Part shown: positions 6,760 through 12,116 of the stretch, piece by piece | Layout of the letters: the number at the start of each line of letters is the position of its first letter | Position numbering within the stretch: position 1 is the stretch's first letter | Assembly (NCBI GenBank): GCA_030917225.1 | Contig: JAUPVD010000409.1 | Span: 1-12,116, forward strand | Length of the DNA: 12,116 bases | Source of the DNA: Pseudomonadota bacterium | GTDB taxonomy: Bacteria > Pseudomonadota > Gammaproteobacteria > Burkholderiales > Rhodocyclaceae | Reading direction: 5' to 3' | Program-made: the position numbers and the translations under genes | The notes under the pieces: generated by a model | Database searches by the model: none | What the model was told of the DNA's origin: nothing | The model's input: only the letters and a program-made list of their open reading frames with translations

Positions 6760-9390
6760 TCAGGAAGACTTCTTTTTTGTAGCGGCAGCTTTCTTGGCTG
6801 GGGTTTTTTTCGCTGCCGGCTTTTCTGCCTTGGCGGCCTTGTCGCTTTCGACCGTCTTTTCGGTACCCTTGTCCGCAGCTTTCTTGGCGCTTCCTTTGGC
6901 GGGTGCTTTGGGCTCGCGCTTTTCGAACTCAAAGCCGACCTTGCCATCCTTGCCTCGGACGAGGAAGGCTGAGAACTTGCGGCGGGTCTTGTTCGAGATG
7001 AAGTTCTTTAGCAGTTCGGTACGGCCGGTTTCGAGAAGCTTGAGCATCTGTTCGCGCTCGATCGGCTGCTGCAGGATGACTTTGCCAGAACGGAAATCGC
7101 AGGTGCGCTCCGGTCCCACCGACTTTTCGCAGACATAGGCCATGCCATGCTCGAAAACCTTGGCCTGGCATTTGGGACAGGCGCCAAGGGCTTCCTGCCC
7201 CGAAAAATCGATCGCTTCGGCGGTACCGTCTTCACCGAGACCCTGGCCAAAGTCGAACTCCGGTGCGAGGTCCGCGTTCAGCTTGATCATTGCGTTGAAT
7301 GGCCGGCCCATCTTGTTGCGGAACCCGGTCAGCGGGCCGATCTTGCGTTCGGTGAGCAGTTCCTCGATTTCCGAAACCTCGTATTGACGCCCGGCGACGA
7401 TCTTCCACAGGGCGAAATCACAGCCTTGGCACTGAAATTTCTTGTAGGTTTCCTTGATCTTGCCGCCGCACTTCGGGCAGGGCGTCGTCAATTCGCCGAA
7501 ATCGCCGGGGATGGTGTCGTTGTCGTAGCTCTTGGCGCGATCGACGATCTGCTGCGTCATCGCCGCGATTTCCTTCATGAACTCGCTGCGCGACAGTTCG
7601 CCCTTCTCCATGCGCGCCAGCTTCCACTCCCAGTCGCCGGTCAGCTCCGGGTGTGTCAGCTCGGGGATGCCGAGACCGTTCAACAGGGTCATCAGCGAGA
7701 AGCCCTTGGCGGTCGGCACCAGCTCTCTGCCCTCGCGGTGGATGTATTGCTCGTTGATCAGGTTCTCGATGATCTGGGCGCGCGTGGCCGGGGTGCCGAG
7801 GCCTCGGCCGGCCATGGCGGCGCGGAGTTCCTCATCGTCGACCATCTTGCCGGCGCCTTCCATGGCGGAGAGCAGCGTGGCTTCCGAGTAGCGGGCCGGT
7901 GGCCGGGTTTCGTTGGCGTTGACGCGAACGTCCTCGGTCTTGACCCGCTCCTTCTGCTGCACGGCGACCAGGTTGGCTTCCTCGTCCTGCGCCTCGCGGC
8001 CGTAAATGGCGAGCCAGCCGGGGTTCACCAATACCTTGCCCTCGGTCTTGAACGGTTCGCCTGCCACACGCGTGATACGCGTGGTGACCAAGTATTCGGC
8101 GGCCGGGTAGAACACGGCCAGAAAGCGCTTGACGACCAGGTCGTAGAGCTTCTGTTCCGGTTCCGACAGGGCTTTGGGCGCCTGCAGGGTGGGGATGATG
8201 GCGAAGTGGTCGGAAATCTTGGCGTTGTTGAAGATGCGCTTGTTCGGCGTGACCCAGTTTTTCTTCTGAATCTCGGCGGCGAAGATGCCGTAACGATTGG
8301 CGATAGACGGGTCGGAACCCTTCTGCAGATCCTTGCCGGCCAGCATGTCCAGCGTCGCCTTGACGGTGTCGAGGTAGTCTTCCGGCAGCGCACGGGCGTC
8401 GGTACGCGGGTAGGTCAGGACCTTGTGTTTCTCGTACAGCGCCTGGGCCAGGCCGAGGGTGGCCTTGGCCGAGAAACCGAAGCGGCCGTTGGCCTCGCGC
8501 TGCAGACTGGTCAGGTCGTAGAGCAACGGCGACAGCTGGGTCGAGGGCTTGGCCTCTTCTGTCACTTCGCCGGGTTGGTTGAGGCACTTGGCACGCAGCG
8601 CATCGGCCCGGGCCTGATCCCACAGGCGGTCGGCGCGGGCGTGCTCATCCTCTTCCTTGCCCTTGAATTTTTCGTCGAACCACTTGCCCTTGTATTCACC
8701 GGCGGCGGCACCGAAGATGCCCTCGACTTCCCAGTAGGCACGCGGCTTGAACTTCTTGATCTTCTCTTCGCGCTCGACCAGGATGGCCAGCGTCGGTGTC
8801 TGCACGCGGCCGACCGTGGTCAGGTGGAAGCCGCCGGTCTTCGAGTTGAAGGCGGTCATGGCCCGCGTGCCGTTGATGCCGACCAGCCAGTCGGATTCGC
8901 TGCGGCAGACGGCGGCGTCGCCGAGGCCGCTCATTTCGGCGCCTTGGCGCAGCCGGGCAAAGCCGTCGCGGATCGCCGGCTGGGTCATCGACTGCAGCCA
9001 CAGGCGCTCGACCGGCTTGCCGCTCTTGGCGTGCTGGGCGATGTAATTGAAGATCAGCTCACCTTCGCGGCCCGCGTCACAGGCGTTCACCAAGCCGGTG
9101 ACTTCCTTGCGCTTGATCAGCTTGGTCAGGAGCTTGAGGCGCGACTCGGTCTTCTCGATCGGGCGTAGGTCGAAATGCGGCGGAATCACCGGCAGGTGCG
9201 CGAAGGACCATTTGCCGCGCTTGACCTCGTAGGCTTCCGGGCAGGCCAGTTCGAGCAGGTGACCGATCGCCGAGGAGAGGACGAATTCCTCGCTCTCGAA
9301 ATAGTCGTCGTGCTTGGTGAAGCCTCCCAGCGCCCGCGCGATGTCGGCGGCGACAGAAGGTTTTTCGGCAATGATCAGCTTCTTGCTCAT
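6760..9390 (-). CDS. topB: DNA topoisomerase III (type IA) with C-terminal zinc ribbons and basic tail
   Basis: The 876-aa protein is a type IA topoisomerase, which passes single strands through a transient 5'-phosphotyrosine break and decatenates or relaxes negatively supercoiled DNA. The TOPRIM part includes LIIAEKPS (5-12) and DAGREGELI (105-113). The toroidal core shows TVGRVQTPTLAILV (192-205) and active-site Tyr327 in LTYPRTDARALPED. LGTPATRAQIIENL lies at 531-544. After the core come two Cys4 ribbons, Cys638/641/654/657 and Cys738/741/754/764, and repeats around GRPFNAMIKL. A Lys/Ala/Pro-rich tail of about 48 residues ends KKKSS. It is much longer than E. coli TopB (653 aa) because of this C-terminal half. 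The frame is open to 9471, but ATG 9390 is chosen because MSKKLIIAEKPS is the standard start. No Shine-Dalgarno precedes it. It follows smg on the minus strand. Confidence 0.95.
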   Translation of the reverse strand: MSKKLIIAEKPSVAADIARALGGFTKHDDYFESEEFVLSSAIGHLLELACPEAYEVKRGKWSFAHLPVIPPHFDLRPIEKTESRLKLLTKLIKRKEVTGLVNACDAGREGELIFNYIAQHAKSGKPVERLWLQSMTQPAIRDGFARLRQGAEMSGLGDAAVCRSESDWLVGINGTRAMTAFNSKTGGFHLTTVGRVQTPTLAILVEREEKIKKFKPRAYWEVEGIFGAAAGEYKGKWFDEKFKGKEEDEHARADRLWDQARADALRAKCLNQPGEVTEEAKPSTQLSPLLYDLTSLQREANGRFGFSAKATLGLAQALYEKHKVLTYPRTDARALPEDYLDTVKATLDMLAGKDLQKGSDPSIANRYGIFAAEIQKKNWVTPNKRIFNNAKISDHFAIIPTLQAPKALSEPEQKLYDLVVKRFLAVFYPAAEYLVTTRITRVAGEPFKTEGKVLVNPGWLAIYGREAQDEEANLVAVQQKERVKTEDVRVNANETRPPARYSEATLLSAMEGAGKMVDDEELRAAMAGRGLGTPATRAQIIENLINEQYIHREGRELVPTAKGFSLMTLLNGLGIPELTHPELTGDWEWKLARMEKGELSRSEFMKEIAAMTQQIVDRAKSYDNDTIPGDFGELTTPCPKCGGKIKETYKKFQCQGCDFALWKIVAGRQYEVSEIEELLTERKIGPLTGFRNKMGRPFNAMIKLNADLAPEFDFGQGLGEDGTAEAIDFSGQEALGACPKCQAKVFEHGMAYVCEKSVGPERTCDFRSGKVILQQPIEREQMLKLLETGRTELLKNFISNKTRRKFSAFLVRGKDGKVGFEFEKREPKAPAKGSAKKAADKGTEKTVESDKAAKAEKPAAKKTPAKKAAATKKKSS

Positions 9391-9407
9391 GGAAAGGCGC
9401 TCAGGAG

Positions 9408-9422
9408 GCGGCCGGCGGCCGC
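9408..9422 (-). other. GC-only hairpin in the topB leader
   Basis: GCGGCC and GGCCGC form a six-base-pair GC-only stem with a three-base loop, 17 bases before the topB start codon. There is no U-tract after it, so it does not look like a terminator. It could influence translation or mRNA stability, or simply reflect local base composition. Confidence 0.35.
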
Positions 9423-9441
9423 AAACAGTGGTTGCGGGGGC

Positions 9442-9471
9442 ATGATAAGAGGGTTGTGCTGCCGCACGCAA
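9442..9471 (-). promoter_or_regulatory. Possible sigma-70 promoter for topB
   Basis: On the minus strand TTGCGT (9471-9466) and TATCAT (9447-9442) are separated by 18 bases and lie about 50 bases before the topB ATG. Both hexamers are partial matches to TTGACA/TATAAT. The 121-base gap between smg and topB, compared with 8-11 bases elsewhere in this cluster, makes a separate promoter plausible, but the match is weak. Confidence 0.3.
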
Positions 9472-9511
9472 GCAATGCTCGCACTGGCGGCAAGAATCGA
9501 CCGAGGTTCTT

Positions 9512-9961
9512 TCAGTGCGCCAGCACGTCTTCGGGCGGGTTCAGCAGCTCTTCGATGATGAGCGGTTCAAGGTCCTGATCCTGGCTCCACAGCACCATGA
9601 GGACGATGATCTTGAGCTTTTCCAGCGAGACCCGGTCGTCCTCCAGTCCCATGGCTCGATCAAGGATCAGCTCACGCAAGGGGGCTTTGACAACTCCTGC
9701 GGTTTCAAGAAAGACGATGAAATCGAGGCAGCCATCGGCAAGTTTCGTCTGTTCGTCGTCGGTATAGACGCGAATGGCGCGTGAGTCTGCGACAAATTCG
9801 CTTGGCCGCGCGGTTTTCAGTTCATGTAGCCAGTCGAGGGCCAGCGAAATCTCATCCGGGTCGAAACCGGCGGCGGAGAGCTTGCGCACCAAGGTGTCTG
9901 GTGCCGGATGGGTGCTGATGTCGAAGTAGTTTTCGAAGAGGAAGACGAGGACGTCGATCAT
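9512..9961 (-). CDS. smg: Smg family protein (DUF494)
   Basis: This is a 149-aa protein, close to the length of E. coli Smg (157 aa). It starts MIDVLVFLFENYFD, then AAGFDPDEISLALDWLHEL, RVYTDDEQTKL, GCLDFIVFLETAGV and LEKLKIIVLMVLWSQ, matching the conserved blocks of the family in order. It is a soluble, mostly helical protein. Smg proteins lie next to dprA in many beta- and gammaproteobacteria, but their molecular role is not established, so none is assigned. The ATG at 9961 is 11 bases after the dprA stop and has no clear Shine-Dalgarno, so translational coupling with dprA is likely. The protein is acidic at its C-terminus (EELLNPPEDVLAH). Confidence 0.9.
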   Translation of the reverse strand: MIDVLVFLFENYFDISTHPAPDTLVRKLSAAGFDPDEISLALDWLHELKTARPSEFVADSRAIRVYTDDEQTKLADGCLDFIVFLETAGVVKAPLRELILDRAMGLEDDRVSLEKLKIIVLMVLWSQDQDLEPLIIEELLNPPEDVLAH

Positions 9962-9972
9962 TGTTATATGCG

Positions 9973-11073
9973 CTATTCTGCCAGCCGCTGGTAGCGACCT
10001 CCGGGCAGGCTGGAAACCCGACCATCGAGTTCCAAGCGTAACAGGATCACGGAAAGCGCCTCGGCCGTCAAGCTGGAACGGGTGACCAGTTCGTCGATGG
10101 TGACCGGGTCAAATCCCGCGCAAGCCAGTGTTTTTGCGGTGTCGTGATCCATTTCGTCGGGTATATCCGTGACTCTTGGGCGCGTTTCGGCGCTGACGCG
10201 GGGGCCGAACTCTTCCATGACATCATTGGCGGTTTCGACCAGCTTTGCCCCCTGCCGGATCAAGCGATGGCAGCCTCGCGACTGTGGCGAGTGGATCGAT
10301 CCGGGAATGGCGAAGACTTCCCTGCCCTGTTCGCCGGCCATTCGTGCGGTAATGAGTGATCCGCTCTCGACTGCGGCTTCGACAACGAGGACGCCTCGGG
10401 ATAATCCGGATATCAGGCGGTTGCGGCGAGGAAAATTGGCTGCCGCCGCCGGCGTCCCGAGGGGAAACTCAGAGATGATTGCGCCTTTCTCGGCGATTTC
10501 GGCGGCCAATGCCTGGTTGCGTGCCGGATAAAGACGATCTGCCCCGGTGCCGATGACGGCAATGGTCGCGCCACCAGCTGCTAATGCGCCGCGGTGGGCT
10601 GCTGCGTCGATACCCAGCGCCAGTCCGCTGACGATACAGAGCCCTTCTGCCGCTAGGGCGCCGGCAAAGGCGTGGGCGTTACTCTCACCTTGCGGGGTGG
10701 CATTGCGGCTGCCGACGATGGCCAGGCCGGGCAAGGCCAGCAGTTCAAGGTTGCCGCGTACATAAAGCACGCTGGGTGGATCCGGGATGTCGAGCAGTGC
10801 GCGCGGATAATCATTGTCAGCCAGTGTCAGCAGATGCTGCCCGGGCAGAGCGATCCAGCTCAGAGCGGCATCGACGGTGGCACGATTGTCTGTTTCGAGC
10901 AGGAGATCAGCCGCTTTGTCGCCAACGACACCGCGCAACGTACTGCGACTTGCCGCAAAAATTGCCTCTGGCAGACCGAAGGCAGCGAGCAGCTTGCGCT
11001 GCGTCTCGCCGCCAATGCCGGGAATGAGGGTCAGACGCAGCCACGAGGCTGCGTCTGAAGCGCCGGCAGACAT
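9973..11073 (-). CDS. dprA: DprA (Smf), single-stranded-DNA-binding RecA loader
   Basis: The 366-aa protein is the DNA-processing protein that protects incoming single-stranded DNA during natural transformation and loads RecA on it. An N-terminal helical region (1-75, with LIPGIGGETQRKLLAAFG) is followed by the Rossmann-like core with GSRNATPQGE (121-130), SGLALGIDAAAH (149-160), GTGADRLYP (175-183), FPRRNRLISGLS (214-225) and ESGSLITA (237-244). A C-terminal winged-helix domain (about 305-366, ending LPGGRYQRLAE) resembles DprA_WH. The ATG at 11073 comes 8 bases after the stop of the LysM gene. Only pyrimidine-rich sequence precedes it, so it lacks a Shine-Dalgarno and is probably translated by coupling. 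Presence of dprA alone does not prove competence, as non-transformable bacteria keep it too. Confidence 0.95.
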   Translation of the reverse strand: MSAGASDAASWLRLTLIPGIGGETQRKLLAAFGLPEAIFAASRSTLRGVVGDKAADLLLETDNRATVDAALSWIALPGQHLLTLADNDYPRALLDIPDPPSVLYVRGNLELLALPGLAIVGSRNATPQGESNAHAFAGALAAEGLCIVSGLALGIDAAAHRGALAAGGATIAVIGTGADRLYPARNQALAAEIAEKGAIISEFPLGTPAAAANFPRRNRLISGLSRGVLVVEAAVESGSLITARMAGEQGREVFAIPGSIHSPQSRGCHRLIRQGAKLVETANDVMEEFGPRVSAETRPRVTDIPDEMDHDTAKTLACAGFDPVTIDELVTRSSLTAEALSVILLRLELDGRVSSLPGGRYQRLAE

Positions 11074-11081
11074 GGGGGAAT

Positions 11082-12116
11082 CTAGGGGTTGCGCAGCAGG
11101 TCGTTGAGATTGACCGAGCCGTTTGAATTGAGCACCAGTGCGTACGAAACGCGTTCGAAGGTACGGAATACGAAGATCAGGCCGTAACGCTCAGGCGGCA
11201 AGTCGACGGTCTCTTTCTGGGTCGTTTCTGGATTGCGGAAGGTATCCGAGCGGTTGCGGTAGATCGCCAGCACATGCCCGACTTCCACGCCTGCCGAAGT
11301 GCCTCGGCTCAGAGAAATGATCGAACCACGACCGGCCGTTCCAACGCCACCGTATACCGAGACAACGCGTGCTTCGATGCTGCTATTTGGCTTGTGCGGG
11401 GCGTAATTGACCAGTTTCGGAGGGAAGGCTGGCAGCAGCCGATCACCGCGGCCGACTTCCTGTTTGAAAGTGCGGATCTCGAAAACGCCTGGCTCACCTG
11501 GCTGCTGCTGCGTTGCGGTACCCAGGTAGAACGCCTCGTAGCCAAGTATTGTCTTGTTGTCTTCCGGGTCGAGCAAGGGCTTGCCTGGTCGGTAGATCTG
11601 CCACAACTCCTGGTTCGGCCGGTCGCTGGCGCCCGCGACGAAGGCCTTGTCGCCGGGTCCGAGATAGACGCGCTCTTCCTGCATGGCGACGATGCGGGCG
11701 CCATTGTTGACGGAGATGTCGTCGACGATCAGCGGCTCTGAGACAAAGGGTTCGATGACATTCGGTGGAATACTCGGAATCGACTGCTGAACCGGCTCGC
11801 TGTAAATCTTTGGCTCCAGCTTGCCGCTGCCCTTGTTGGCCAGGCGCAGCACAGGGTTGCCGTTCGCATCGCGATCAAGAACGATCACGTCGCCGGGATA
11901 GATCCGGTGCGGATTCTTGATTTGTTCGCTGTTGAGCCGCCAGATTTCCGGCCAGCGCCAGGGTTCCTTGAGGAACTTGGCCGAAATGCCCCAAAGCGTG
12001 TCGCCCGGAACCACGATGTGACGTTCTGGCGCGTTGTCGGCGATCTGGATGGGTGCGGGGTCGGCAGCCTGGGCAAAGCTTGCGGCCAAGGCCAGCAGGA
12101 GCGCGGATATAATGCG
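11082..12116 (-). CDS. Secreted LysM-domain protein upstream of dprA (5' end outside window)
   Basis: At least 345 codons are visible and the frame is still open at the window edge. It begins RIISALLLALAASFAQAADP, which reads as the hydrophobic core of a Sec signal peptide with an AQA cleavage site. The true start must lie a few codons beyond 12116, so the in-frame TTG at 12089, inside the signal peptide, is not used. A LysM domain follows directly (HIVVPGDTLWGISAKFL, then IYPGDVIVL), a fold that binds N-acetylglucosamine in peptidoglycan. The rest (about 250 residues) is beta-rich without a catalytic motif I recognise. It includes GRGSIISLSRGTSAGVEVGHVLAIY, a segment resembling those in BON/LysM cell-wall or export-associated proteins. 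It is probably periplasmic. It heads the dprA-smg-topB run; in this class def and fmt usually lie divergently upstream. Confidence 0.88.
   Translation of the reverse strand, partial: RIISALLLALAASFAQAADPAPIQIADNAPERHIVVPGDTLWGISAKFLKEPWRWPEIWRLNSEQIKNPHRIYPGDVIVLDRDANGNPVLRLANKGSGKLEPKIYSEPVQQSIPSIPPNVIEPFVSEPLIVDDISVNNGARIVAMQEERVYLGPGDKAFVAGASDRPNQELWQIYRPGKPLLDPEDNKTILGYEAFYLGTATQQQPGEPGVFEIRTFKQEVGRGDRLLPAFPPKLVNYAPHKPNSSIEARVVSVYGGVGTAGRGSIISLSRGTSAGVEVGHVLAIYRNRSDTFRNPETTQKETVDLPPERYGLIFVFRTFERVSYALVLNSNGSVNLNDLLRNP

Noticed and set aside
6695..7138. A + strand frame beginning MPMFHVKQR
   Set aside because: The MFHVKQ start is just the translation of the parS palindrome, a known source of false gene calls. 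The rest is antisense to topB.
9076..9078. Apparent loss of the second TOPRIM Asp in TopB (DAGREGE instead of DPDREGE)
   Set aside because: The DAGREGE form is a normal variant in bacterial topoisomerase III proteins such as the Bacillus type, so it is not evidence of an inactive enzyme.
7147..9168. A 673-codon open frame on the + strand opposite topB
   Set aside because: It lies wholly within topB, whose protein is conserved with an intact active site. The + frame gives a Gly/Leu/Gln/Asp-rich sequence without any family motif. Long antisense frames of this kind are a codon-bias artefact in GC-rich genes.

Overview
The window is the origin-proximal part of a proteobacterial chromosome, most likely a betaproteobacterium. 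My best guess is the Rhodocyclales (Dechloromonas/Azonexus-like), recognised from gene order and protein similarity by eye, not by a search. Two features point this way: dnaA-dnaN-gyrB without recF between dnaN and gyrB, and the lysM-dprA-smg-topB block that typically lies next to def/fmt in this class. Nearly all of the sequence is explained by well-known chromosomal genes. I see no phage, IS element, CRISPR array, tRNA or rRNA, and no stretch over 300 bases without a gene.

Left part (1-3985, + strand): the last 30 codons of dnaA, then a 208-bp spacer. The spacer holds two perfect DnaA boxes, two weaker ones and an AT-rich tract, and is a good candidate for all or part of oriC. Next come dnaN (sliding clamp) and gyrB (gyrase subunit B). 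The 46-bp dnaN-gyrB gap carries a near-perfect ParB-binding parS site that touches the gyrB ribosome binding site. A GCAA-loop hairpin closes the gyrB unit.

Middle part (4011-6592): a DUF1857/AtaL-like SRPBCC gene on the minus strand converges on gyrB. Divergent from it on the + strand are an RsuA-type 16S rRNA pseudouridine synthase, a small DsrE-like protein with a CxxC motif, and oxyR (peroxide sensor with the two redox cysteines at 199 and 208). The DsrE-like gene and oxyR are only 10 bases apart, so they are probably co-transcribed.

Right part (6593-12116): between the convergent oxyR and topB lies a perfect 16-bp parS palindrome whose right half is also the base of a 15-bp terminator stem. 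The minus-strand unit, in transcription order, is lysM-domain protein (5' end outside the window), dprA, smg and topB. lysM-dprA-smg are separated by 8-11 bases, and topB follows after 121 bases.

Taken together, this is a replication and segregation neighbourhood: initiator, clamp, gyrase, two centromere-like parS sites about 5.3 kb apart, and a second topoisomerase. The most distinctive observations are the parS/terminator composite, the parS beside the gyrB Shine-Dalgarno, the 11-bp phasing of DnaA-box-like elements and the DsrE-like/oxyR pairing. I found no convincing new multi-gene system.
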